Origin: an uncultured Bacteroidota bacterium
Lineage (GTDB): Bacteria; Bacteroidota; Bacteroidia; Flavobacteriales; Flavobacteriaceae
NCBI GenBank assembly: GCA_902593165.1
Contig: CACJHI010000001.1
Location: 62,001-126,000 of the forward strand
Direction of reading: 5' to 3'
DNA: 64,000 nucleotides
Positions 45,695 through 56,679 of the stretch are shown in pieces. A program made the translations under genes and the position numbers. Within the stretch, counting starts at the first letter, position 1, and each line of letters begins with the position of its first letter. Under the pieces are notes generated by a model, which saw nothing but the letters and a program-made list of their open reading frames with translations, searched no databases and was not told the origin of the DNA.

Positions 45695-47182
45695 CTAGTG
45701 TTTAAAATGCCTTATTCCTGAAAACATCATTGACATTTTATTCTGATTGCAAAATTCTATTGAATCTATATCTCTTACAGATCCTCCTGGCTGAATAATC
45801 GATTTTATACCATTTTTAAATGAAATTTCAACACAATCAGAAAATGGAAAAAATGCATCACTAGCTAAACTTGCTCCGCCTAGATTAAATCCAAATTTCT
45901 TTGATTTATCTATTGCTTGATTTAATGCATCAATTCTCGAAACTTGTCCCATACCAGATCCAATTAATTGTTGATTCTTAGTGATAATAATACAATTGGA
46001 TTTTGTATGCTTGGCAATAATTGATGCAAGCACTAAATCATCAGAATTATTTTTATCTGGAGATACATTGGTTACAACTTTAAAGTCATCAAAATTTTCA
46101 GTCTTATTATCAAAATCTTGCTCCAGTTCACCATTAAGGCAAGTTCGTCTTTGAATACTTTCTTTTGGAATTTTTTTTAGTTTAATTAAAATCCTATTTT
46201 TTTTTGATTTTAATACTTTCAATGCTCCAGTTTCAAAATCAGGCGCAATTAATATCTCAAAGAATAATTTATTAATTTGATTGGCAGTATTTTCATCAAT
46301 AATCTTATTTGTTGTTAGAATTCCACCAAAAGCCGATATACTATCGCAAGCTAATGAATCATTAAATGCATCAGTTAAAGAATCTCTAATTGCTACTCCA
46401 CATGGGTTATTGTGTTTATGTATTAGAAAGATTGCTTTATCGGATACTAAATCTCTTAATAAATTAATCGAAGAATCAATATCGAGCAGATTGTTATATG
46501 AAATCTCTTTACCATTGATCTGCTCAAAACATTCATCAAAATTACCAATAAATCTACCTTTTTGATGAGGATTCTCTCCGTATCGTAACTCTATTTTTGT
46601 ATCGCTTTCATTTAAATATGAAAATATTTTTGAGTCATAATCTGAGCTTTTTTTAAATGCTTCAACTGCTAGTCTTTTTCTATAAGAAATGTCAGTTGAA
46701 CAATTATCATTTAAGACATCTGTTAACTCCTCATACTGAGATGAAGAACTTATACATACTGTATTTTCATAATTTTTTGCAGCTGCTCTTATTAGGGATA
46801 CTCCACCTATATCAATTTTTTCAATTATTTCATTATGGTCATTTGAGTTCTTTACTGTTTCTTCAAATGGATACAAGTCTACGATTACAAGATCAATATC
46901 TGGAATATCATATTTTTTAGAATCCTCAATGTCTGAGTCAGAATTTGTTTTTAATATGCCTCCAAAAACTTTAGGGTGAAGAGTCTTAACTCTTCCTTTA
47001 AGTATAGATGGATAAGAAGTTAGGTCCTCCACTTTTTCTAACTTAATATCTAGCTTTGAAATATAATCATAGGTCCCACCTGTTGAATAAATTTTTACAT
47101 TATTTTCAGATAGCAAAGAACAAATATTTTCAATTTTATCTTTGTTGAAAACTGAAATTAGAGCAGATTGTATTTTTTTCAT
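45695..47182 (-). CDS. purH: Bifunctional AICAR transformylase / IMP cyclohydrolase
   Basis: Last two steps of IMP synthesis. 495 residues: IMP cyclohydrolase N-domain (ALISVFNKDKIENICSLL, STGGTYDYISK, RVKTLHPKVFGGILK) and a transformylase domain with LRYGENPHQKG, the catalytic LIHKHNNPCGVAI (Lys-His pair) and the C-terminal FKNGIKSIIQPGGSVRD. It stands upstream of mreB as in other flavobacteria, with purN and purF elsewhere in the window. Confidence 0.95.
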   Translation of the reverse strand: MKKIQSALISVFNKDKIENICSLLSENNVKIYSTGGTYDYISKLDIKLEKVEDLTSYPSILKGRVKTLHPKVFGGILKTNSDSDIEDSKKYDIPDIDLVIVDLYPFEETVKNSNDHNEIIEKIDIGGVSLIRAAAKNYENTVCISSSSQYEELTDVLNDNCSTDISYRKRLAVEAFKKSSDYDSKIFSYLNESDTKIELRYGENPHQKGRFIGNFDECFEQINGKEISYNNLLDIDSSINLLRDLVSDKAIFLIHKHNNPCGVAIRDSLTDAFNDSLACDSISAFGGILTTNKIIDENTANQINKLFFEILIAPDFETGALKVLKSKKNRILIKLKKIPKESIQRRTCLNGELEQDFDNKTENFDDFKVVTNVSPDKNNSDDLVLASIIAKHTKSNCIIITKNQQLIGSGMGQVSRIDALNQAIDKSKKFGFNLGGASLASDAFFPFSDCVEISFKNGIKSIIQPGGSVRDIDSIEFCNQNKMSMMFSGIRHFKH

Positions 47183-47201
47183 AGTAGGAAAACTAATTTA
47201 C

Positions 47202-47232
47202 AAAAAAAACCTGCTCAGAGGCAGGTTTTTTT
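47202..47232 (-). terminator. Terminator after groEL
   Basis: On the minus strand AAACCTGC and GCAGGTTT form the stem, with a six-base loop and a long T run, 15 bases after the groEL stop. A runs on the other side would make it work in both directions, but purH reads away from it. Confidence 0.88.
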
Positions 47233-47246
47233 GATAGTTTGGAAGT

Positions 47247-48896
<1,650 letters not shown>

Positions 48897-49175
48897 TTAT
48901 ACAATTGCTAGAATATCACTTTCTTTCATAATTAAGTAATCAACACCATTATGGTGTAGCTCTGTACCTGCATATTTTCCATACAAGACAATATCACCTG
49001 CCTTAAGAGTAACAGGGTTTTCCTTAGTACCTGGTCCTGCTGCTACGATTTTTCCTCTTTGAGGTTTTTCTTTTGCAGAATCAGGAATTATTATTCCAGA
49101 CGAAGTTTTTGTCTCTGCTTCTGAGGGCTCAACCAAAACTCTATCTGCTAATGGTTTAATATTAATTTTACTCAT
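48897..49175 (-). CDS. groES: Co-chaperonin GroES
   Basis: Caps GroEL. 92 residues: [20 protein letters not shown], the mobile loop [19 protein letters not shown] and the C-terminal [14 protein letters not shown]. Its upstream region holds a palindrome and a tandem octamer (49230-49256) and no CIRCE element. Confidence 0.99.
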   Translation of the reverse strand: MSKINIKPLADRVLVEPSEAETKTSSGIIIPDSAKEKPQRGKIVAAGPGTKENPVTLKAGDIVLYGKYAGTELHHNGVDYLIMKESDILAIV

Positions 49176-49229
49176 TTTTTTTATTTTATAATTTCACAAA
49201 CTATGCCAATTTTAAAATCTGCGCCATAG

Positions 49230-49256
49230 TAGATTAATCTATGACATCATGACATC
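49230..49256. promoter_or_regulatory. Palindrome and tandem octamer upstream of groES
   Basis: In the 81 bases between secG and groES there is a perfect 12-base palindrome TAGATTAATCTA (49230-49241), followed by two head-to-tail copies of ATGACATC (49241-49248 and 49249-49256). It sits about 55-80 bases upstream of the groES start. A degenerate -7 element (ATAGTTTG) lies closer to the gene. No CIRCE inverted repeat is present. A role as operator is inferred. Confidence 0.35.
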
Positions 49257-49598
49257 TTACTGATCTAGATCAGAAGGAATTTCTGGAATAGTTTGCTCAG
49301 GAATCTCTGGAATAGTTTGTTCAGGAATTGATTCATCAATAAGAATAGAGTCTGTATTGTCAGAGTCATTCATAAGAGTTACATTAGAAATCAATATTAG
49401 GATAAGGATTATAGCAGCAAGGACCCATGTGCTCTTATCAAGGAAGTCTGTCGTGCTTTTAACCCCTCCAATCTGTTGCTGACCCCCTCCAAAAGTTGAT
49501 GACAGACCACCACCTTTAGGGTTTTGAACCATAACAACAAGTATGAGTAGAATACAAACAAAGATTATAAGCGATACTAATATCCAAAAGGTTCCCAT
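49257..49598 (-). CDS. secG: Preprotein translocase subunit SecG
   Basis: Small membrane subunit of SecYEG. 113 residues with two helices (FWILVSLIIFVCILLILVVM and WVLAAIILILILIS) joined by the usual NPKGGGLSSTFGGGQQQ segment. The C-terminal tail contains a direct amino-acid repeat EQTIPEIP in two copies, encoded by a 24-base tandem repeat. Two bases separate it from the upstream gene. Confidence 0.93.
   Translation of the reverse strand: MGTFWILVSLIIFVCILLILVVMVQNPKGGGLSSTFGGGQQQIGGVKSTTDFLDKSTWVLAAIILILILISNVTLMNDSDNTDSILIDESIPEQTIPEIPEQTIPEIPSDLDQ
49276..49323. repeat. 24-base tandem repeat in secG tail
   Basis: Two units, 49276-49299 and 49300-49323, differ at two positions and a partial third unit follows (GGAATTG). 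They encode EQTIPEIP twice. In-frame length (24 = 3 x 8) allows copy-number change without frameshift. Confidence 0.85.
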
Positions 49599-49600
49599 GA

Positions 49601-50200
49601 TTAATCTTTACTTTTTAATTTTTTTATATAATTAATTTGGTCTGCAAAGAAACTACTTTTTTTTGGATATTTCAAGCTTAAAATCTCATATGCTTTTATG
49701 GCTTTATTGAACTTTTTTTGAGTTACATAGATCTTTGCAAGAGTCTCGGTAATTAGCTCATCCTTAATTTTTGTATCTATTGTTATCTCGTTACCAGACT
49801 TTTCCTCTTTAGAAAATTCTATTTTGGGCGAGTTTTTAATAAACTCATCAATTAAATCTAATTTTTTTTCAACTTGTGGTACTTCATCATTTATGATATC
49901 AAACCAATCAAGAAACGAATATTTTTCAATTTTTGAATTATTTGGAATATTGATCTCTTCAGAGGTAAATAGCCAATCTCTTAGGACTTTTCTGTTATAA
50001 GAAAGTAGCGCAGTTTTAGGCAGCAGCTCATTGTAAGATTCTTTTTCTTGGATCTTCAAAGATTTAAGTAAATGTGCAGATACAAATTGAAAATAAGGAT
50101 AAGAGTTTAAAATTTTTTTCAGTTCCAATGCCTGCTTCTCATCTTTTGGATCAAAATTTTTAATAGTTCTAGAAAATGAATTTTTAGAGCTCTCTACCAT
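49601..50200 (-). CDS. Hypothetical protein between lptE and secG
   Basis: 199 residues, mainly helical and charged. The C-terminal third (LAKIYVTQKKFNKAIKAYEI) reads like a TPR unit, AKIYxxQxxxxKAIxxYExL. A gene of this type is found at the same place in many flavobacterial secG-groESL clusters. It overlaps lptE by seven bases. No membrane helix or signal peptide is evident. Function unknown. Confidence 0.8.
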   Translation of the reverse strand: MVESSKNSFSRTIKNFDPKDEKQALELKKILNSYPYFQFVSAHLLKSLKIQEKESYNELLPKTALLSYNRKVLRDWLFTSEEINIPNNSKIEKYSFLDWFDIINDEVPQVEKKLDLIDEFIKNSPKIEFSKEEKSGNEITIDTKIKDELITETLAKIYVTQKKFNKAIKAYEILSLKYPKKSSFFADQINYIKKLKSKD

Positions 50201-50721
50201 TTTGCAAGAGTTTCATTAAAAATATCTTGTGTTATTCTTTCAAAAATTTCTTCTAAAGCAGAATCTTTAATATCATAAACTTGAAGATTTCCAGGAAAAT
50301 CATAATAAAATGAAAACCTTTTTTCAATGTTGTCTTCCTCATTGAGAACATTCTCATAACTAACCATTACAGCCATTGTGAGTCTGTTTTGAGCTGCTTT
50401 TATCTCTGCCGTAGCTGCCATTGGTGTTACACTATACTCAGTAATTTCACCACTATAAATAATATCTCCACCCTCATTGACAAGATTGAGACTAGTTTGA
50501 TTAACAATCAAATCCTGAAGAGCAATTGTAAAATCTCTATCAAGTCCAGGTTCAATTGTTGAACCAGGTTTACCACCTGCAGTATTTTCAAAATAATTTA
50601 CCTGAAATGTTTCCACTCCAATTGGAATTGAAGATCCTGTAAAGCTATATATTCCACAAGAAATAGCCATTATTGAGCAAATTATTACTATTAAAATTTG
50701 TTTATAATTCCGATACATCAC
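50194..50721 (-). CDS. lptE: LptE-family LPS assembly lipoprotein
   Basis: Outer-membrane lipoprotein that plugs LptD in LPS export. 175 residues with a lipobox (IMAISC) and the flavobacterial LptE pattern CGIYSFTGSSIPIGVETFQV, then TIALQDLIVNQTSLNLVNEG and SGEITEYSV. Its start overlaps the regulator 3' end by 20 bases. Together with lptC at 28545 it shows LPS transport functions scattered across the window. Confidence 0.86.
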   Translation of the reverse strand: MMYRNYKQILIVIICSIMAISCGIYSFTGSSIPIGVETFQVNYFENTAGGKPGSTIEPGLDRDFTIALQDLIVNQTSLNLVNEGGDIIYSGEITEYSVTPMAATAEIKAAQNRLTMAVMVSYENVLNEEDNIEKRFSFYYDFPGNLQVYDIKDSALEEIFERITQDIFNETLAKW

Positions 50722-51964
50722 CTAAGTTATGCTGTTTAATCTTTCTGTAGAGTGTTCTTTCAGAGATACCAAGTTCTTTTGCGGCATTTTTCCTTCTACC
50801 ATTTGTTCTAATTAAAGCTTGTTTAATCATCTCTACTTCTTTGTCATGCAGCGATAAAGTTTCTTCTTCTTCAATTGTCTCTGCATATTCAAATGAATTT
50901 TCAATGTTAGGAACAGTGTCAATTTTTACATCTGATTTGAAATCTATACTTTGTGAATCTTGACTCATTTCATCCTCCCCATATATCTTTTCTATTAAAC
51001 CTTGATTCTTTTCCTTAACATCACTAGAACTCTCACCCTGCATTAGCTCTAAAGTAAGCTTTTTTAGATCATTTAAATCATTCTTCATATCAAATAAAAC
51101 TTTATATAAAATCTCCCTTTCTGAGGAAAAAGAGGAACTGTCTTCCTTAATATCATTGATGGTAGCGGGTAATTTGGAAATTTTATTAGGTAAATAATTA
51201 TTTAGAGTCTCAGTATTTAAATTTCTTTCTTTTTCAAGTATTGACATTTGCTCAGCAATATTTCTTAACTGTCTTATATTACCTTTCCATTCTTGTTGAC
51301 ATAAAACTTGTTGAGCAGCTTCATCTAGTCTCAAAGTTGGCATATTATATTTTTGGGCAAAATCAGATGCAAATTTTCTGAATAAGATAGGGATATCATC
51401 TTTTCTATTCCTTAATGGAGGAATACCTATAATTATGGTGCTTAATCTGTAGAAAAGATCCTCTCTAAACTTACCTTTTTTAATTGCTTCTTCCATATTT
51501 ACATTTGTAGCAGCAACTATTCTAACATTTGTTTTTTCAACCTTTGAAGATCCAACTTTAATAAACTCTCCACTTTCTAAAACTCTTAAAAGCCTAACCT
51601 GTGTTGCTAGAGGAAGTTCTCCCACTTCGTCTAAAAAAATTGTACCACCATCAGCTACTTCGAAATAACCACTTCTATTGGAAGTAGCTCCTGTGAAGGC
51701 TCCTTTCTCATGACCAAAGAGCTCTGAATCAATAGTTCCATCTGGAATTGCACCACAGTTGACCGCAATGTATTTAGAATGTTTTCTATGAGAATATTGA
51801 TGAATAATCTTTGGGATATTTTCTTTACCTACACCACTTTCACCAGTTACCAATACTGAAATATCAGAGTTAGCAACTTGTATTGATTTTTCAATTGCTC
51901 TATTTAATTTAGGGTTATCCCCAATAATTCCAAATCTTTGTTTTACAGCAAGAATAGACTCCAT
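50702..51964 (-). CDS. Sigma-54-interacting transcriptional regulator, no receiver domain
   Basis: 420 residues. The AAA+ sigma-54 activator core starts near the N-terminus: Walker A VTGESGVGKENI (about 38-49), the sigma-54 loop GAFTGATSNRSGYFE (about 91), Walker B GTIFLDEVGELPL and R-finger region FREDLFYRLSTIIIGIPPLR. An acidic, low-complexity linker (about 265-370) leads to a Fis-type HTH, NAAKELGISERTLYRKIKQH. No N-terminal receiver or sensor domain exists, so activity is not controlled by phosphorylation in cis. The placement between miaB and lptE is conserved in flavobacteria. Confidence 0.92.
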   Translation of the reverse strand: MESILAVKQRFGIIGDNPKLNRAIEKSIQVANSDISVLVTGESGVGKENIPKIIHQYSHRKHSKYIAVNCGAIPDGTIDSELFGHEKGAFTGATSNRSGYFEVADGGTIFLDEVGELPLATQVRLLRVLESGEFIKVGSSKVEKTNVRIVAATNVNMEEAIKKGKFREDLFYRLSTIIIGIPPLRNRKDDIPILFRKFASDFAQKYNMPTLRLDEAAQQVLCQQEWKGNIRQLRNIAEQMSILEKERNLNTETLNNYLPNKISKLPATINDIKEDSSSFSSEREILYKVLFDMKNDLNDLKKLTLELMQGESSSDVKEKNQGLIEKIYGEDEMSQDSQSIDFKSDVKIDTVPNIENSFEYAETIEEEETLSLHDKEVEMIKQALIRTNGRRKNAAKELGISERTLYRKIKQHNLGDVSEL

Positions 51965-53352
51965 TAGACTTTAATTTTATTTACATTACCTATTAATGTT
52001 GCAGTTGTACAATCTTGAACTTTAACATTTACAATATCTCCTAATGAGAAATCATATTTTGGAAATACAACTACATTGTTTTCGCTAGTTCTACCACTCC
52101 AATATTCATTTGATTTTTTTGATGATTTATCAATTAAAACAGAACATTCACTATTTAAAAATCTTTTATTCCTCTCAAAGCTATGTTTTTGTTGAAGTGT
52201 AATGATTTCCTCAAGTCTTCTTTGCTTTAATTCAGGGCTAATATCGTCTTTAAAGTGCCTTGCAGCATATGTTCCAGGTCTTTCAGAGTAAGCAAACATA
52301 TATCCAAAGTCATATTTAACCTCTTCCATTAAAGAAAGAGTGTCTTGGTGATCTCTCTCAGTTTCAGTTGGAAACCCTGTAATCATATCATGTGAAATTC
52401 CACAATTAGGAATAATTTTCCTGATATTTATTATTAGATCAAGATACTCTTCTCTAGTATGCAATCTGTTCATTTTCTTGAGAATTCTATTGCTCCCGGA
52501 TTGAATTGGTAAATGAATATAGTTGCATATATTATCATATTTTGCCATGGTCTCTATCACGTCAATTGTCATATCCTGAGGGTTTGATGTAGAGAACCTT
52601 ATTCTTATTTCAGGGAAGTTTGAAGCTACTAAATCCAATAAGCCAGAGAATCTCTTTGCGTTTAATTTTTGTTCTTCACTAGCTTTTTTGAAATCTTTTT
52701 TTGGTCCACCACCATACCAGAGGTAGCTATCAACATTCTGTCCTAGAAGAGTTATTTCCTTATAGCCTTTTTCATTCAATTCATTTATTTCTCTTATAAT
52801 GCTGTCAGGGTTTCTGCTTCTTTCTCTTCCTCTTGTAAATGGTACTACACAAAAAGTACACATATTATCGCACCCTCTTGTTATTGAAACAAATGCATTA
52901 ATACCATTATTATGAATTCTAACTGGAGAAATATCACCGTAGGTTTCGGACTTTGATAGAATTACATTAACCGCTCTTTGATTATGTTCAACTTCATCTA
53001 ATAGATTTGGAAGATCTTTATAAGAATCAGGACCAACTACTAAATCAACAATTTTTTCCTCATCAAGAAGTTTTTCTTTAAGTCTTTCAGCCATACAGCC
53101 TAATAAGCCAACCTTAAGATCTTTATTTTCTTTTTTTTGAGAATTAAAATTTTTTAGTTTATTTCTTACAGTTTGTTCTGCTTTGTCCCTTATTGAACAA
53201 GTATTTAATAATACAAGATTAGCATCTTTTGCCTTGTCGGTTAGCTCGTATCCATCCTTCTTAAGGATTGACGCAACTACTTCGCTATCAGCAAAATTCA
53301 TCTGACAACCATATGTCTCGATATATAAAGACTTCTTTTTAATATCAATCAA
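51964..53352 (-). CDS. miaB: tRNA-2-methylthio-N6-dimethylallyladenosine synthase
   Basis: Radical SAM methylthiotransferase that modifies A37 of tRNAs. 462 residues: N-terminal UPF0004 domain with ETYGCQMNFADSEVV, LLNTCSIRDKAEQ and GLLGCMAERL (Fe-S cluster cysteines), the radical SAM motif RGCDNMCTFCVVPFTRGRE and a C-terminal TRAM domain. Shares one base with the downstream regulator start. Confidence 0.96.
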   Translation of the reverse strand: MIDIKKKSLYIETYGCQMNFADSEVVASILKKDGYELTDKAKDANLVLLNTCSIRDKAEQTVRNKLKNFNSQKKENKDLKVGLLGCMAERLKEKLLDEEKIVDLVVGPDSYKDLPNLLDEVEHNQRAVNVILSKSETYGDISPVRIHNNGINAFVSITRGCDNMCTFCVVPFTRGRERSRNPDSIIREINELNEKGYKEITLLGQNVDSYLWYGGGPKKDFKKASEEQKLNAKRFSGLLDLVASNFPEIRIRFSTSNPQDMTIDVIETMAKYDNICNYIHLPIQSGSNRILKKMNRLHTREEYLDLIINIRKIIPNCGISHDMITGFPTETERDHQDTLSLMEEVKYDFGYMFAYSERPGTYAARHFKDDISPELKQRRLEEIITLQQKHSFERNKRFLNSECSVLIDKSSKKSNEYWSGRTSENNVVVFPKYDFSLGDIVNVKVQDCTTATLIGNVNKIKV

Positions 53353-53407
53353 TTTAGCTTGTAAAATTAATTAATTAATTGAAAATATGCCAATTTGTCA
53401 GTAATTT

Positions 53408-56400
53408 TCAGTTCTTTAAAGAAATTAATTCAATTTTATTTTTCATTAAATAGTCCTCAATCTTCTGTGAATGCTTTTCAATTAGAGCGTTTAAATTATT
53501 TATTTCGATATTAAGTTCTTCTTTCACTTGACTAAAGAATTCTTTAGATTGATCTGTGGGTGGATAATCTCCTCTCTGAGAATCTGCCAGTAAAAAAGCA
53601 ATTCTGTTATTTATTCGAATCCCAAAATTTAAAGGATCTTGTCTGCTTTGATTTTTAGTCATATGAATATTATTTTCAACTACAGAAATATCATCTAAAT
53701 ATTTATTTATCATTTCTTTTAATTCATTGTTGTCTTTAGTTTTATCCAAAATAAAGTTCATATTATTTTTAATACTTCTTATATCAATAATTTGTTGGTT
53801 TGCTTTACTAACCTCATCTCTTACATCAATCAAAAATTCTAGTTGATCTTGATAATCAGCTTGAGAAATTTTAACTCTAGGATCTTTTACTATCTCAAAT
53901 TCTTCTTGGAAGACTATATCATTATAGGTCATCTTAATATTATACTTTCCTGGGGTTACTTTTGGACCTACATTTGGTGAAGAATATAAAACCATACCTT
54001 CAAAAGATTTAAATCCTGGATACCTCATATCCCAAATAAGCCTATTCCCCCCATTTCTAGGAGATAATGATTCAATGTTATCTGAACTCAGTGCACTATC
54101 AATATCATTTGGATTACTTAATACGGGGTTGCCTACCATTACACTCTTATCATCATTGCCAGCTTGAGAATATTTATCTTGATTATTTGTAAAAGATCTG
54201 ATAATTGATCCGTCCATGTTTAGGATATCAATTCTTAAGTAATCGTCTTCTTGAAGTTTTTTTATATAATAATTAATAATTACTCCATTAGGGTGATTCT
54301 GACCAGATAAAAGATTGTTAGGCCTATTCCAACCTCCTGATTGTGCCATTCTATATGACAGATCAGGCTGAAATAGAATGGCATCATCATCATGATTATT
54401 TTCATTCAATTGGTGTAGTGGAGTTAAATCATCTATAATCCAAAAACTTCTTCCATGAGTAGCCACGACAAGGTCGTTATCCTTAACTTCTAGGTCTCTA
54501 ATAGATGTTACAGGAAGATTTAACTGAAACTCAGACCATGAATTTCCATCATCGAAACTAATATACATTCCCCACTCAGTCCCCGCATAAAGAAGTCCTT
54601 CTCTTTTTTTATCACTTCTAACAACCCTTGTATAATAACTTGAGTTAATACCATCTGTTATTAAAGTCCAACTTTTCCCATAATCTTCAGTTTTATATAG
54701 ATAAGGTGTATAATCACCGAACTTATATGAAGTTGCAGCAATGTATGCTTTACCCTTTTTAAAGGGGCTTGGATCAATACTATTTATCATATTTAATTCA
54801 GGAGACAATTTCTTTGGCGGGGTAATATTTTCCCATGTTTTGCCTCCATCCTTTGTGATATGGATTAAACCATCATCGCTACCTACCCAAATAACACCTT
54901 CTTCAAGCTTTGACTCAGCAATTGCAAAAATATTTGCATAATACTCGGCACCTGTATTATCTTGAGTGATGGGTCCACCAGATGACATTATTGTCTCTGG
55001 AATATTTCTTGTTAAGTCAGGAGATATTGTTTTCCATGTCTGTCCACTGTTCTCTGAAACATGCAGATAGTTTGAACCTGCATATAGCTTATTAGGATTG
55101 TTTGGGCTAAACATAACAGGAAAATTCCAATTAAACCTGTATTTCATTACTTCTGCACCTGACCCTGCCGGATTATCTGGCCATACATTAACTGATCTAA
55201 TTTGACCATTTGAATGATCTTGCATCATCATATAGCCTTTGTAAGTTCCACCAAATACTATGTCATTATTCTTAGGATCAGGTGCTAAATGAGCACTTTC
55301 ACCACCAGCACTCGGTTCCCAGTCTCTCTCAGTTATAGAAGATGAAGAAGTTCTATGTTTTATTCTAACTGTACTATTATCTTGTTGAGCACCATATATC
55401 CTGTATGGAAAAGAATTATCTGTCGATACTCTATAAAATTGAGCCGTTGGTTGATTAAAGTATGTTGACCAGTTATCCCCTCCGTCATTTGAAACTTGAG
55501 CACCTCCGTCATCTGCCATTACCATTCTCATATTATTATTAGGATCAATCCATAAATCATGGTGATCACCATGTGGAGCATTTTTTAGAGTAAAAGTTTT
55601 ACCCCCATCAGTTGATACTCCATAACTTACATTTAAGACAAATACTTTATCTTCATTTTGAGTATCAGCATAAATTCTAGTATAGTACCAAGCTCTTTGT
55701 CTTAATGCTCTATTAGAGTTAACTTTCTCCCAGTTATTTCCTCCATCATCGGATCTAAATAAACCTCCATTATCAGCTTCAACCATTACCCAAATTCTTT
55801 TTGAATTTACAGGAGATATTGCTACCCCAACTATACCCCAAGGAAATGATGGTAATCCATTAAATTCTGAAATATCTTCCCAAGTTTTACCACTGTCGTA
55901 ACTTCTAAAAATTTTTGAATCTGGACCTCCACTGTCCATTCTATAACCATTTCTTTTCATTTGCCAAGTAGTAGCATAGATTATTCTGGAATTATTAGGA
56001 TCAATTACTAGATCTCCAATTCCAGCTTTATCTGAAACATATAGGATTTTTTCCCATGTCAATCCACCATTATTAGTCTTATAAAGTCCTCTTTCAGAAT
56101 TAGGCTTCCATAAATTTCCAATAACTCCAACATAAACAATATCTGGATTTTCAGGATGAATTCTAATTCTAGAAATATGCTCAGATTTTGGCAAGCCAAT
56201 ATATTTCCAGGTCTCACCTGCATCTGTACTTTTCCACATTCCGTGTCCGGAAGAGACATTCCCCCTCAGGGTTTGTTCCCCTTCACCAACATAAATTATA
56301 TTTTCATCTGACTCACTTACTGCAATAGCACCAATACTACCGCCATAATAACCATCACTTATAGGCTCCCATGTAGAACCTGAATCTTCAGTCTTCCAGA

Positions 56401-56614
56401 CTCCGCCACCAGCTGTACCCATATAATATAGGTTAGGATTATTTAAAACTCCAACAGCAGTTCCTGCTCGTCCACCTCTGAACGGACCGATAAGCCTGTA
56501 CTCAATTGAGTTATAAAGGCTTTGATCATAATTTAATTTAGATTTTTTTGACTGTCCAAAAGAGTTAATAGAAAAGATTAGAGCAACTGCGGGCAATAAG
56601 TATTTTATCCTCAT
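53408..56614 (-). CDS. Large secreted beta-propeller protein (BNR/VPS10-like)
   Basis: 1068 residues with a signal peptide (MRIKYLLPAVALIFSINSFG). The first 700 residues contain many Asp-box/BNR repeats such as SDDGGNNWEKV, TTDG-like SYDSGKTWEDI and TKDGGKTWENITPP, typical of sialidase-type or sortilin-type propellers and annotated in Bacteroidetes as glycosyl hydrolase or VPS10 domain proteins. A linker beta domain (NRLIWDMRYPGFKSFEGM) and a helical/coiled-coil end follow. No T9SS C-terminal sorting domain is visible. The substrate is unknown; it may be a sensor or peptidase-associated propeller rather than an enzyme. Confidence 0.82.
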   Translation of the reverse strand: MRIKYLLPAVALIFSINSFGQSKKSKLNYDQSLYNSIEYRLIGPFRGGRAGTAVGVLNNPNLYYMGTAGGGVWKTEDSGSTWEPISDGYYGGSIGAIAVSESDENIIYVGEGEQTLRGNVSSGHGMWKSTDAGETWKYIGLPKSEHISRIRIHPENPDIVYVGVIGNLWKPNSERGLYKTNNGGLTWEKILYVSDKAGIGDLVIDPNNSRIIYATTWQMKRNGYRMDSGGPDSKIFRSYDSGKTWEDISEFNGLPSFPWGIVGVAISPVNSKRIWVMVEADNGGLFRSDDGGNNWEKVNSNRALRQRAWYYTRIYADTQNEDKVFVLNVSYGVSTDGGKTFTLKNAPHGDHHDLWIDPNNNMRMVMADDGGAQVSNDGGDNWSTYFNQPTAQFYRVSTDNSFPYRIYGAQQDNSTVRIKHRTSSSSITERDWEPSAGGESAHLAPDPKNNDIVFGGTYKGYMMMQDHSNGQIRSVNVWPDNPAGSGAEVMKYRFNWNFPVMFSPNNPNKLYAGSNYLHVSENSGQTWKTISPDLTRNIPETIMSSGGPITQDNTGAEYYANIFAIAESKLEEGVIWVGSDDGLIHITKDGGKTWENITPPKKLSPELNMINSIDPSPFKKGKAYIAATSYKFGDYTPYLYKTEDYGKSWTLITDGINSSYYTRVVRSDKKREGLLYAGTEWGMYISFDDGNSWSEFQLNLPVTSIRDLEVKDNDLVVATHGRSFWIIDDLTPLHQLNENNHDDDAILFQPDLSYRMAQSGGWNRPNNLLSGQNHPNGVIINYYIKKLQEDDYLRIDILNMDGSIIRSFTNNQDKYSQAGNDDKSVMVGNPVLSNPNDIDSALSSDNIESLSPRNGGNRLIWDMRYPGFKSFEGMVLYSSPNVGPKVTPGKYNIKMTYNDIVFQEEFEIVKDPRVKISQADYQDQLEFLIDVRDEVSKANQQIIDIRSIKNNMNFILDKTKDNNELKEMINKYLDDISVVENNIHMTKNQSRQDPLNFGIRINNRIAFLLADSQRGDYPPTDQSKEFFSQVKEELNIEINNLNALIEKHSQKIEDYLMKNKIELISLKN

Positions 56615-56679
56615 TTTTTAAAAATTTAAAATATAAATTACAAAAAAAGATAAAATCTTGATGAAGAAATAGACAACGA

